The position numbers were made by a program, and so were the translations under genes. Below are positions 8,196-16,227 of a stretch of 26,210 bases of DNA, one piece after another; positions within the stretch are counted from its first letter, which is position 1; each line of letters starts with the position of its first letter. Under the pieces are notes generated by a model. The model was not told the origin of the DNA. It saw only the letters and a program-made list of their open reading frames with translations, and ran no database searches. This stretch comes from an uncultured Spartobacteria bacterium (GTDB lineage: Bacteria; Verrucomicrobiota; Verrucomicrobiia; Chthoniobacterales; Terrimicrobiaceae): the NCBI GenBank assembly GCA_937960895.1, contig CALCJD010000029.1, positions 1 to 26,210 on the forward strand. Reading direction: 5' to 3'.

Positions 8196-8759
8196 TCAGG
8201 CCCCGGATTGCGCGCGGATCTGGAAATTCCGCTCGCGCAATTCCCGCTTCCAGCGCGCCAGGAAAACCAGTTCGCCGGCCAGGCGTGCCAGTTCGGCCCG
8301 GTCGGCGTCCGGCCACCGCCCGTCCAATTCCCGGAGGCGTTCCTCCCGGAGGTTCCACCGGGTTTCGACCGCGGCGGTGGCAAGCTCCAGCCGGTTGACC
8401 ACCGCCGCCCGTTCCGCGGCCTGCGCGGCGCGGGCAATGGCGGATTGGGACGCCGGGCGTTTCAGGAAATTTTTCGCCGCCTCCAGAGCCCCCGCCACCT
8501 CCAGAAAAAGATCGGCGGGCGGAGGGCCGCCTCCCGGGCCCGCCGGGTCGGCGCCTTCCAGTTCCAGCAGGTGCCGGAGACGCCGGGCGGGATCCAGCAG
8601 CACGGCGCGCGCCTCCTGGAGGGCGCGGAATTTTTCGACATCGCCCCCCGTCGCATCGGGATGTGCGGCCGCGGCCAGACGCAGGTAGTTTTCCTGCAGG
8701 GTTCCCGCATCCACCACAGGCCGCCTGGGCAGACCAAGAAGGGCAAAACAATCCGTCAC
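8196..8759 (-). CDS. hscB: HscB J-domain co-chaperone for Fe-S assembly
   Basis: J-protein that delivers IscU to HscA and stimulates its ATPase. The N-terminal J-domain begins CFALLGLPRRP and carries the essential HPD at residues 33-35 (AAHPDAT), followed by FRALQEARAVLLDPARRLRHLL. The C-terminal half is the helical bundle typical of HscB. I start it at GTG 8759, giving 187 aa (HscB proteins are about 170-200). This GTG overlaps the iscA stop as GTGA, implying translational coupling, and a GGCGAGAG element lies about 10 bases upstream. A longer start at 8786 would overlap iscA by 31 bases. There is no Cys-rich zinc N-terminus as in some HscB relatives. Confidence 0.9.
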   Translation of the reverse strand: MTDCFALLGLPRRPVVDAGTLQENYLRLAAAAHPDATGGDVEKFRALQEARAVLLDPARRLRHLLELEGADPAGPGGGPPPADLFLEVAGALEAAKNFLKRPASQSAIARAAQAAERAAVVNRLELATAAVETRWNLREERLRELDGRWPDADRAELARLAGELVFLARWKRELRERNFQIRAQSGA

Positions 8760-9127
8760 GCCGAAAAACTCTCGCCGCAGGAACAATGCGCCACGGCATT
8801 CGGATTCGAGACCTTGAAGCCGCCCTTCTGCAGGTCGTCGCTGTAATCCAGCTCCGAACCGCTCACAAAAAGGGCGCTTTTCGGATCAATGACAACACGG
8901 ACATTGTTGGACTCCACCACAATGTCCCGGTCGGCCGGTCCGTCCACGAGGTCCATCTTGTATTGCAGACCGGAACAGCCGCCTCCAATCACCGCCACCC
9001 GCAGGGCCCCGTGGGCACGACCCTGTTTTTCCAGAAGCGCCCGCAGACGCGCGCTGGCGGCGTCGCGAACCCGGATGAGTTTCTCGTTGCCGACGCGATA
9101 TTTGACCGGAGGCGTTGCGGTATCCAC
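8756..9127 (-). CDS. iscA: IscA/ErpA-type Fe-S carrier (HesB family)
   Basis: A-type carrier that holds and hands on Fe-S clusters to apoproteins. The three conserved cysteines are present: C51 in GGGCSGLQYKM, and C115 and C117 in HCSCGESF near the C-terminus. The start is set at GTG 9127 (123 aa); an in-frame TTG at 9163 would only add a low-complexity MPLPRGRTT leader. It is the first gene of iscA-hscB-hscA. No iscS, iscU, iscR or ferredoxin gene is adjacent: the next gene upstream is a divergent AraC regulator. Whether the paralogue is IscA, ErpA or another A-type carrier cannot be settled from motifs alone. Confidence 0.9.
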   Translation of the reverse strand: MDTATPPVKYRVGNEKLIRVRDAASARLRALLEKQGRAHGALRVAVIGGGCSGLQYKMDLVDGPADRDIVVESNNVRVVIDPKSALFVSGSELDYSDDLQKGGFKVSNPNAVAHCSCGESFSA

Positions 9128-9205
9128 AGACCCCACGGTAGTTCGACCCCGCGGCAAAGGCAAGTGGACGACGGCCCTCCGTCAAAAGCACCTTTCCCCT
9201 TGAAG

Positions 9206-10153
9206 TTGAGACAGAATCTCATTATCCATGGATTCGTGCCGCAGGAAAAACCATTTCACGAAGCCTCCGTCTGGGCGGGGGTACAGGGCGAATGGCGACC
9301 GATTTTCGGCAATTTCCGAAAAGAGGGGGTGAGCATCGAGTGGCACGATTTCGAATGTGAAAAGGCGCTCCCTTGGTCGGAGAGTTTTCACCCCGAAAGC
9401 CTTGAAATCTGTGTCAATTTTGAAGGTTGCGGCACGATCCACGAGCGGCGCTCGCAGACCACGGTGGTGAATCCGCAGACGGTGGCGCAATATGTCGCCG
9501 CTCCCGACAGTCTGCGGGCCGACCGGCATCCCGCCCAGCGTCATCGTTTTCTTACGGTGGAGATGTCGCGGGACTGGCTCACGGCCGCCGTGCGGGGACA
9601 CGAAGACACGCTCAACCGCACAACGCGGGATTTCCTCGAGGGCTCCTCCGGCGCCCGCCGGGCTAGGGAGCTCCCCATGCACCATCGCGTACGCACGACC
9701 GCCGAGGAAATGCTGAACCCGCCGCTTTCCGGTCCGGCGGTCGGCTTTTGGTTTCACGCCAAGATCCTCGAGATCGCGGCTCACACCCTCACCGAACCCG
9801 ATCCGGAAATGTTCTGTCAGCGCCACAAGCGCCTCGCCATGGAACGGGTCGAGCAGGTGAAGCGGATTCTGGCGGCGGATCTCGAGAGTCCCCCCACCCT
9901 GGCCGAACTGGGACGCAAGGTCGGTTGCAGTCCGTTTTACCTCAGCCGGATTTTCTCGGAAAACACCGGCATGACCATTTCCCGCTACCTGCGCAACCTG
10001 CGTCTCGAACGCGCGTCGGAACTGCTGCGCACCGGCCAATGCAATGTCACCGAGGCGGCCATGGCGGTCGGGTATTCCAGTCTCAGCCATTTCTCCAAGG
10101 CTTTCGCCGAAATGTACGGCGCCTGTCCGTGCGTCTTCCCGCTACGGAAATAA
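9206..10153 (+). CDS. AraC-family transcriptional regulator
   Basis: The C-terminal 100 residues form a double helix-turn-helix of the AraC/XylS type. The first HTH is in TLAELGRKVGCSPFYLSRIF, the linker in SRYLRNLRLERASELL, and the second HTH in VTEAAMAVGYSSLSHFSKAF, closing with GACPCVF in place of the usual G-x-x-P-x-x-(F/Y). The N-terminal 200 residues are a ligand-binding or dimerisation domain that I do not recognise beyond a short cupin-like start. The start is uncertain: TTG 9206 (315 aa) and TTG 9200 give LRQNLIIHGF, GTG 9164 would add a Pro-rich leader, and GTG 9236 is also possible. The gene is divergent from iscA with about 80 bases between them, and its stop is 7 bases from that of the convergent lipocalin-like gene. 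Confidence 0.88.
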   Translation: MRQNLIIHGFVPQEKPFHEASVWAGVQGEWRPIFGNFRKEGVSIEWHDFECEKALPWSESFHPESLEICVNFEGCGTIHERRSQTTVVNPQTVAQYVAAPDSLRADRHPAQRHRFLTVEMSRDWLTAAVRGHEDTLNRTTRDFLEGSSGARRARELPMHHRVRTTAEEMLNPPLSGPAVGFWFHAKILEIAAHTLTEPDPEMFCQRHKRLAMERVEQVKRILAADLESPPTLAELGRKVGCSPFYLSRIFSENTGMTISRYLRNLRLERASELLRTGQCNVTEAAMAVGYSSLSHFSKAFAEMYGACPCVFPLRK

Positions 10154-10160
10154 CGGGCCG

Positions 10161-11243
10161 TCAGCGTCCCTCCTGCATGCCGCGCACCGGGGTGGCATAG
10201 CCGGTCATTTCGAGATAGCCCTGACCGGAAACCGCCCGACCGCCCCGCGAACCGGTCGCCCGCACGGCGCCCTCCCAATACGTGATCGGCTGCAAAAGGA
10301 GCTCCTGGTTTTCCTGGGCGGCCCGGACCGCCAACTTCAGATCCAGCGCCTTCACTTCCATCCGCCACGCCGTCGGATACTCGGCGCCCGTCCCGGCGCT
10401 CTTCCAGAACGCGGTCGGTTCCAGGATGAATGCCGCGCTGTCCAAAGGAGTGACCCGTCCGTCGGCATCCACAAAGGTTCCCGCCGAATGCGGATCCCGT
10501 CCGCCGCCGCGGGTACGCAGTTGAAAAAGCATCAGCTCGCCGCCGTCGTCCAACTGCAGGCTGAACCAATCCCATCCGACCTGATTTTCCCCCAGTTGAT
10601 TGGTGGCCCATTCGTGATCGAACCAGCTTTCGCCGGAGACCGGGATCGTCTCCCGACCCAGCCGGATCACCCCGGCCGTTTCCATCCGCGTGAGGGAATA
10701 ATAATGCGACGCCTGTCCGGCTCCCCCGCCCTTGCGGCTGATTCCGTCCTCGCCGTGGATCACGGGAGGTTTGCGCGGACGCAGCGTCAGTTCCACGGCC
10801 ACGTCGCCCTCGGAGGCCCGCAGGGTGAAGGTTTCCCCGCCCTCGCAGGACCAGTCTTCAATCCAGGCCAGGCGGCCGTTCCGGCCGAACCCCGCGTCTC
10901 CATAGGCCCCGCGGGAAATTTTCTGGAAAAAATGAAAGCGTCCCGCGGCGAGGTCGGTCACCGCAAAATGGGCGAATTTGATGTCCCGGGTCACAAAGCG
11001 GGAAAGCGGAATGCGATCCTCCCCGTGTCCGACACCCTGACGGAAGAAGGTCAGTTGGTACCCGAACTCCCGTCCGTCCTGCGCCCGCAAATTGCCGGTG
11101 AAATACCACCATTCCGTGCGGAAGCCGGGATGGTTGCCGTGATCGCGGGGAAATTCGTATGTCCATCCCGGCTCCGCCACGCGCCATTCCGCCGCGGCCG
11201 GACCGCACAGTGCGAGCAGACAGGCGGCCAGGAGGAGCCTCAT
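10161..11243 (-). CDS. Secreted lipocalin-like protein of the CrtC/AttH family (COG5621)
   Basis: The N-terminus MRLLLAACLLALCGPAAA is a clear signal peptide, so the product is exported. The mature part opens with the family hallmark HPGFRTEWWYFTGNL and later shows WFDHEWATNQL, as in proteins annotated as carotenoid 1,2-hydratase or predicted secreted hydrolase. The real activity of most non-photosynthetic members is unknown, so I do not claim carotenoid chemistry. The length of 360 aa is normal. It is the last gene of a minus-strand run, 12 bases after the GHL10-type gene, and is probably cotranscribed with it. COG5621 genes are often found beside an ABC transporter; here none is visible. 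Confidence 0.82.
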   Translation of the reverse strand: MRLLLAACLLALCGPAAAEWRVAEPGWTYEFPRDHGNHPGFRTEWWYFTGNLRAQDGREFGYQLTFFRQGVGHGEDRIPLSRFVTRDIKFAHFAVTDLAAGRFHFFQKISRGAYGDAGFGRNGRLAWIEDWSCEGGETFTLRASEGDVAVELTLRPRKPPVIHGEDGISRKGGGAGQASHYYSLTRMETAGVIRLGRETIPVSGESWFDHEWATNQLGENQVGWDWFSLQLDDGGELMLFQLRTRGGGRDPHSAGTFVDADGRVTPLDSAAFILEPTAFWKSAGTGAEYPTAWRMEVKALDLKLAVRAAQENQELLLQPITYWEGAVRATGSRGGRAVSGQGYLEMTGYATPVRGMQEGR

Positions 11244-11255
11244 GGGAACAGGGGC

Positions 11256-12383
11256 CTACGAGCCCGCGATGACGGCATCGACGCCCTTCGTATTGTTGAG
11301 CAGGGCCCGCATGCTCCAGAAAATCACGCCCCGTGACGAGCCCGCCCCCGTGGTCCGTTCGATGCGCAACTGACGGGCAATTTCCTCCACCGGCCAGCCC
11401 TTTTCGGTGAGACGGTCCACCGCAATGCCCGGCCAGATCGGCACGCCGCGCGGATTGGCCTGGGGACTGCGCCACCACGACAGCAGCAGCGAAAAACTCT
11501 GCGGGCCGCCGTCCCGCCAATACAGCTGCGGCGCCAGGTAATCGATCCAGCCCTCGCGCATCCATTTCAGAGGATCGCTGTAAAGGTGATTGAACTGGTC
11601 CACGCCCGCCGTGGTGCCTTGAGGCACCCCCGGCCGGTAGATGCCGAACGGACTCACCCCGAAAAGCGCGCCCGGCTTTTCCGTGCGCACCACCTGCCCC
11701 ACGCGCCGAATCAGACTGTTGACATTTTCGCGCCGCCAGTCCGCCTTGCCGAGGGAGCCACCCCGGGACCGATAGGCCGCGTAGGTGGCGTCGTCCGGAA
11801 ACACCGGAACCTTGCCGGCGTTGGGATACGGGTAAAAATAGTCGTCGAAGTGCACGCCGGCGATGTCGTAGCGCCGCAGCAGGTCACGCACGACGTTGAT
11901 GATGTGGTTCTGCACTTCGGGCGCGCCCGGATCCATCCACAGCACATTGCCGATCTTGTAGGCGTAGTGGGGATAACGACGGCTGATGTGGTGCCCCACC
12001 CGTCCGTGCCCCGCATTCGCCGCCGCCCGGTAGGGATTGATCCACGCATGGATGGCGATGCCCCGTTTTTTTCCCTCGGCGATGAAATAGGCCAGCGGAT
12101 CAAATCCCGGCGATGCTCCCTGCGTGCCGGTCAGATACCGGCTCCACGGCTCGTGGCTCGAGGCATACAGCGCGTCCCCCTCCGGACGCACCTGCACCAT
12201 CAGCGCATTGAGGCGGCAGCGCTTCGCCGTGTCGAGAATGCGCACGATCTGCGCCTTCTGCGCCTCCGGGGATAGTCCCTGTTTGGACGGAAAATTGATG
12301 TTGTGCACCGAGGCCACCCAGGCCCCGCGAAATTCCGCCAGGGCGACCAGCGGCAGGAAAAGGCAGGCAAGAAAGGTTTTCAC
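11256..12383 (-). CDS. Glycoside-hydrolase-like protein, GHL10/DUF187 family, secreted
   Basis: A short signal peptide (MKTFLACLFLPLVALA) is followed directly by the family start EFRGAWVASVHNINFPS. A TIM-barrel of the GHL10 (YngK-like) type follows, with LMVQVRPEGDALY, IHAWINPYRA, GVHFDDYFYPYP, LFGVSPFGIYRPG and WIDYLAPQLYW. Characterised relatives are sparse; they are thought to act on bacterial cell-wall or surface glycans, but the substrate is unknown here. The ATG start at 12383 is 3 bases after the stop of the TIGR03943 gene. The 375-aa length is that of a single catalytic domain with no extra modules. Confidence 0.88.
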   Translation of the reverse strand: MKTFLACLFLPLVALAEFRGAWVASVHNINFPSKQGLSPEAQKAQIVRILDTAKRCRLNALMVQVRPEGDALYASSHEPWSRYLTGTQGASPGFDPLAYFIAEGKKRGIAIHAWINPYRAAANAGHGRVGHHISRRYPHYAYKIGNVLWMDPGAPEVQNHIINVVRDLLRRYDIAGVHFDDYFYPYPNAGKVPVFPDDATYAAYRSRGGSLGKADWRRENVNSLIRRVGQVVRTEKPGALFGVSPFGIYRPGVPQGTTAGVDQFNHLYSDPLKWMREGWIDYLAPQLYWRDGGPQSFSLLLSWWRSPQANPRGVPIWPGIAVDRLTEKGWPVEEIARQLRIERTTGAGSSRGVIFWSMRALLNNTKGVDAVIAGS

Positions 12384-12386
12384 GTT

Positions 12387-13331
12387 TCAGTAGATGAACG
12401 ACTCCGGCGGCGGTTCGCACGGCGTTATGCTTTGCGCCACCACCACGGGAATGCGCCGGCCTCCCTCCAGCGGGAATGTCGCCTTGCCGACCACCTTGAC
12501 CCAGGACATTTCCGAAGTCTGGGGCATCTGATCCGTCTCCACGCTCACCGCCACCGGACGGGCGTCCGCCGCACAGCACATCACAAACATGCGAACGAGA
12601 TTGAATCGGTTGCCCTTCGGATTGTTTTCCTTCGCGGGCATGTATTGGCCGATCATTTCAACCTCCTTTCCGTCGAAGTCCTCGCGCATGGCCGGTTCCT
12701 CGGCCGCATACAGAAGATCCACCGTTTGGGCCGTGATTTGGCCGGCCTCATTGCGCGGCAGATAGCTCGAACTCGGCTTGGTCTCGGTCGGACCCGCCGA
12801 ACCATCCTCGGTCGGCAGGGCCGGCTCAAAATACGGTTGGTATCCCGGCAGATCCTGAATGTTTTGCACGAAACCGCGGTTGGCCACCACCGTCGCTCCA
12901 AACTGACTCGGGGAAACCGTGGCCGCCACCAAGAGCGGCACGATGAGAATCAGGGCCGGCACGATCCGCAGTTTCCGATCGTCGTGGTCGTGACCACAGC
13001 AGCCCGCGGCGTGTTCATGATGGTGGTCGTGACCACAACACGCCTCCCCCTGCGCATGAGGGGAGTGGTCGTGACCGCAGCAGGAATGATCATCCTCGCC
13101 GAGCACCTTCCAGCCGTGGGCGGGGTCATGCGGGGACTCCTCCTCTCTCCGGGGAAGAAACAACACCCCCGCCGCCATCAGCAGCATGACGATGCCCGAA
13201 GCCAGCGTCCAAGGATGGAAGGCCGGATGCAGGTAGGATGCCACCCGACCGGTGAAGCAAAAATAGGTGAGCACCGCTCCCCAGGTGACGAGGACCGTCG
13301 CCGAAATCCAACGCTGGATGACCGCCGTCAT
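12387..13331 (-). CDS. TIGR03943/YcgQ-family membrane protein with His/Cys-rich metal-binding loop
   Basis: Partner of the DUF318 permease upstream; the two families co-occur in many bacteria and are suspected, not shown, to move or sense metal. Two membrane segments lie at residues 8-26 and 44-59, and a third near 121-136. The loop at 82-117 is extreme: three CCGHDH units (84-89, 98-103, 111-116) with further His and Asp between. This looks like a zinc- or copper-buffering region. The C-terminal globular domain ends in VVAQSITPCEPPPESFIY, the usual family tail. I start at ATG 13331, which overlaps the permease stop as ATGA; an upstream start at 13358 would run back into the permease gene. 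It is the second gene of the four-gene minus-strand run. Confidence 0.85.
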   Translation of the reverse strand: MTAVIQRWISATVLVTWGAVLTYFCFTGRVASYLHPAFHPWTLASGIVMLLMAAGVLFLPRREEESPHDPAHGWKVLGEDDHSCCGHDHSPHAQGEACCGHDHHHEHAAGCCGHDHDDRKLRIVPALILIVPLLVAATVSPSQFGATVVANRGFVQNIQDLPGYQPYFEPALPTEDGSAGPTETKPSSSYLPRNEAGQITAQTVDLLYAAEEPAMREDFDGKEVEMIGQYMPAKENNPKGNRFNLVRMFVMCCAADARPVAVSVETDQMPQTSEMSWVKVVGKATFPLEGGRRIPVVVAQSITPCEPPPESFIY

Positions 13332-14236
13332 AGTTTCAAAACCGTCAATCGCACACAAATGAGACCGACGAGAACAAATAGACCCACGCCAAGGCCGATG
13401 ACAAAGCGCTTTTTGAAGACCGCGCTGTACATGAACAGCATTTTCAGGTCAAACATGGGTCCCAGCACCAGGAAGGCCAGTTTCGCGACGGCCGGAAAGG
13501 CCACAAAGGTGGCGGCAATGAAGGCGTCCGAGGTGCTGCACAACGACAGGATCACCGCGAGGCCCATGAGCGAAAACACGGCGAGCCACTCATTGAGGGC
13601 CAGCGGCATGATGATTTCCTGATTCACGCCGGTGCTGAACAGGGCGGAAATGGCCACGCCGAGGACAAAATACACCATCACGTCCATGAAATCCTTCACG
13701 GCCACCCGCAGGGCATTGCCGATCCGCACCAGCGGTCGCCCGCCGCGGACATGGTCGTGTTCGTCTTCCCCCGCCACAATGCCGTCCCGGAGGACCGTGC
13801 GCACCGGCAGGTTGTGCACCGCAAAGGCCACCAGCACCGCCACGAAATATCCGATGCCCAGCCGCAGTACCGTAAACTCCGCCGCGCCCATGCCCCGGAA
13901 GGCCGCGTAGGTGCTCAGGGCGACGATGGGATTCACGATGGGCGCCGCCAGCATGTAGGCGATGGCATTGGCCACCGGCAGCCCCTTGGCCATCAATCGC
14001 CGGATCACCGGAACAATGCCGCACTCGCACATCGGGAAAACCATTCCCATCACCCCGCTCAGGCATACTCCCAGGAAGACGTTCTTCGGGAGATAGCGGA
14101 CCATCACCCTGGACGGCAGAAATTCATCGATGATCCCGGAAAGAATCGTCCCCAGCAGGATGAACGGAACCCCTTCCAGCAACACGCTGAGGAAGGCATA
14201 GGCGAAATCCGGAAAGCTGAAGGTGAACCAGGGCAT
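13328..14236 (-). CDS. ArsP_1/DUF318 family permease (YcgR-like)
   Basis: Integral membrane protein of 302 aa with about eight hydrophobic segments. It carries the family motif FPMCECGIVPVIRRL near residue 70, followed by GLPVANAIAYMLAAPIVNPIV; the repeated motif in the second half is LCSTSDAFIAATF. This fold is shared with arsenic and other ion permeases, but the substrate here is not evident. A charged HDHVRGG loop lies in the middle. It is the first gene of the minus-strand run and is coupled to the TIGR03943 gene by a 4-base overlap. It is divergent from xerD with about 110 bases between the chosen starts. Confidence 0.88.
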   Translation of the reverse strand: MPWFTFSFPDFAYAFLSVLLEGVPFILLGTILSGIIDEFLPSRVMVRYLPKNVFLGVCLSGVMGMVFPMCECGIVPVIRRLMAKGLPVANAIAYMLAAPIVNPIVALSTYAAFRGMGAAEFTVLRLGIGYFVAVLVAFAVHNLPVRTVLRDGIVAGEDEHDHVRGGRPLVRIGNALRVAVKDFMDVMVYFVLGVAISALFSTGVNQEIIMPLALNEWLAVFSLMGLAVILSLCSTSDAFIAATFVAFPAVAKLAFLVLGPMFDLKMLFMYSAVFKKRFVIGLGVGLFVLVGLICVRLTVLKL

Positions 14237-14347
14237 GAACGCGGCAAACTATTCACCATGAATCGAAAAAATCCAGCGCGTTCCACATCCTCCCCCCGGA
14301 ATCCGCGGGCAGACCCGGTCGATTTTGCCTGTGCCCGCCGGGTCCCT

Positions 14348-15268
14348 GTGGTTCAATCCCTCCCAACCCATCGTGCCTTGCTGACCGAGCAGATCGAAAA
14401 CTTCATCGCCTACCTCGCCGTCGAACGCGGCCTGTCCGTCAATTACCAACTGTCCACCCAGCAGTCGCTGGAATCCTTCGGCGGCTGGCTGGAAAAGGTG
14501 GCCAAAATCTCGCTGCAGGACGTCCGGCCGGGACACCTCACCGACTACCTCACCTGGCGCAAACGGAGCGGCCTCGCCCCCGCCTCCATCAAACTCGAGG
14601 CCGTCGCCCTCCGGATTTTCTTCCGCTTCCTCACGGCCCGCAACATCCTGCGCGACGATCCCGCCGAGCACCTGGCCACCCCGCGTATCGAGGCCCACCT
14701 GCCGGAAACCCTCAACCGGGACCAGATCGAGCGCCTGCTGGAAAGTGTCACCGAATCGGATCCCCTCGGCCTCCGCGACCGCGCCATTCTTGAACTGCTC
14801 TATGCCAGCGGCCTCCGCGTTTCGGAGTTGTGCAATCTCCGGCTCGAAGCCCTGCATCTCGAAGAGGGGTTTGTGCGGGTCACCGGCAAGGGCAACAAAA
14901 CGCGCCTCGTTCCCGTGGGATCCAAGGCCCGCGAGGCCATCGAGCGTTATCTCGCCGTCGAACGTCCGCAGCTCGTCGGAAAAAAAACCGGCGGGGAGGT
15001 CTTTTTGTCCGTCCGCGGCAAAAAGCTCACCAATCAGCGCATCTGGCAGTTGGTGAAACAATACGCCGCGCGCGCCGGACTCGAATCCAACGTCTATCCC
15101 CACATCCTCCGGCACAGCTTCGCCACGCACCTGCTGGCGGGAGGCGCCGATCTGCGCATCATTCAGGAGATGCTCGGACACGCGAACATTTCGACGACGC
15201 AAATTTATACGCACGTGGACCGCACCCATCTCAAATCCGTGCACAAGAAGTTCCATCCGCGGGCCTGA
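14348..15268 (+). CDS. xerD: Tyrosine recombinase XerD
   Basis: Site-specific recombinase that resolves chromosome dimers at dif with XerC. The N-terminal SAM-like domain (IENFIAYLAVERGLSVNYQ) is followed by the catalytic domain: Arg in ASGLRVSEL, Lys in VTGKGNKTRLVP, HxxR in HILRHSFATHLL, His in LGHANISTTQ and the nucleophile Tyr in QIYTHV. The C-terminus ends HPRA, as XerD proteins do. The frame is open from an ATG at 14258, but that leader is low-complexity and starts only 21 bases from the divergent permease start. GTG 14348 gives 306 aa, close to the roughly 300 of XerD, and leaves promoter room. It is not flanked by phage genes, so the housekeeping role is likelier than an integrase. 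Confidence 0.92.
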   Translation: MVQSLPTHRALLTEQIENFIAYLAVERGLSVNYQLSTQQSLESFGGWLEKVAKISLQDVRPGHLTDYLTWRKRSGLAPASIKLEAVALRIFFRFLTARNILRDDPAEHLATPRIEAHLPETLNRDQIERLLESVTESDPLGLRDRAILELLYASGLRVSELCNLRLEALHLEEGFVRVTGKGNKTRLVPVGSKAREAIERYLAVERPQLVGKKTGGEVFLSVRGKKLTNQRIWQLVKQYAARAGLESNVYPHILRHSFATHLLAGGADLRIIQEMLGHANISTTQIYTHVDRTHLKSVHKKFHPRA

Positions 15269-15334
15269 CACCCCCATTGCGGCGGGCGGGCTCTTGGGGG
15301 TTGTAATTTTCCGCGGGCGTCCGAAACTTTGCCT

Positions 15335-15997
15335 ATGAGCCTCTCCGTCTATCAGCTTGCTCACAGCCCGTACTGCCTGCCCATCACGCGCGCGCTCGAA
15401 GCCCTGGGCGTTCCGCACGAGGTGCACAACGTGTCGAACGCGGACCGTGCGGAAGTCATCACCCTGACAAACGGCGCCTATTATCAGGTGCCCGTGCTGG
15501 TGCATGACGGAAAGGTCATTTACGAATCCGGTCCCGAAACGATTGATGTCGCCCGATATGTGGACCGGCAGTTTGCCGGTGGACGGCTTTTTCCCGCGGA
15601 ACACGAGGGGTTTCAGCGCCTGATCGTCGGCCATCTCGAAAACGACGTCGAAGGCATCACCTTCCGCCTGGTCGATCCGCCCTACCTCGCGGAGATCGGG
15701 GACGTGGTCGAACGCACCATGATCATTCGCCACAAGGAGCGCAAATTCGGCCGCGGCTGCGTGGACGACTGGGCGGCCCGCCGCGACGAACTCCTCCGCA
15801 CCACCCGCGCCCTGCTCGAACCCTACGATCTGACCCTGCAGCACCGTCCCTACCTGTTCGGAACGGCCCCGATTTACGCGGATTTCGCCCTCTATGGCAT
15901 CCTGGGCAATCTGACCTACCGCGGATACAACGAACTCCCGGAAGGCCTCAGCGCCCTGGCGGAGTGGTTCGCCCGCATCAGGGAGTTTCGTTTTTAG
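15335..15997 (+). CDS. Glutathione S-transferase-like protein
   Basis: A thioredoxin-fold GST N-domain opens the protein (LSVYQLAHSPYCLPITRALEALG), with a cysteine in SPYC where Cys-type GSTs have their active residue. The cis-Pro strand QVPVLVHDGKVIYES supplies the glutathione-binding ES, so glutathione or a similar thiol is probably the ligand. A mostly helical C-domain follows, ending with YADFALYGILGNLTY. The substrate is unknown. The start is ATG 15335 (220 aa); a TTG 6 bases upstream is less likely. It follows xerD by 66 bases on the same strand. Confidence 0.88.
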   Translation: MSLSVYQLAHSPYCLPITRALEALGVPHEVHNVSNADRAEVITLTNGAYYQVPVLVHDGKVIYESGPETIDVARYVDRQFAGGRLFPAEHEGFQRLIVGHLENDVEGITFRLVDPPYLAEIGDVVERTMIIRHKERKFGRGCVDDWAARRDELLRTTRALLEPYDLTLQHRPYLFGTAPIYADFALYGILGNLTYRGYNELPEGLSALAEWFARIREFRF

Positions 15998-16227
15998 AGC
16001 CTTTTTCAATCAAGTTGGGGCGACGCGTCGCTCCGTTGCCACGGCCACCTTGCAGCAGAGGGACGCCAGCCTTTCCTCCAGCATTGAAACAGCACCGGAT
16101 TGCGGCGACACCCCGGGCACCGCAATCCCCTGCCGTTAAGCGCATTGGCCCGGCGGCTCCATGCCCCGCCGAAGGTTTTTTCGTTTTCCACCCATCCTGA
16201 CGCGGCGGAGTTCCGTTAGCATAGGGG
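15998..16227. other. Intergenic region with a 12-bp palindrome; possible dispersed repeat
   Basis: No convincing gene. It contains a perfect 12-bp palindrome, GCGACGCGTCGC at 16020-16031. An open minus-strand frame crosses the region but is composed of Cys/Gly/Arg-rich text with no domain and overlaps both neighbouring genes. The core ACGCGTCGCT recurs at about 1728-1737, before the NMP-kinase gene, in a similar GGGG...GCTCC context. I suspect a copy of an interspersed intergenic repeat. The promoter of opgG should also lie here. Confidence 0.35.

Noticed and set aside
8180..8437. 86-residue N-terminal extension of HscA
   Set aside because: It lies inside hscB in another frame and is low-complexity; HscA proteins begin close to the GIDLGTT motif.
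10161..11243. Carotenoid 1,2-hydratase as true function
   Set aside because: The family name is used widely for proteins unrelated to carotenoids, and no carotenoid genes are in the window.
14348..15268. Phage integrase instead of XerD
   Set aside because: The length, the HPRA C-terminus and the lack of phage genes or an att site nearby favour the housekeeping recombinase.
14249..16009. 586-aa open frame opposite xerD and the GST gene
   Set aside because: It runs antisense through two recognisable genes and shows no domain.
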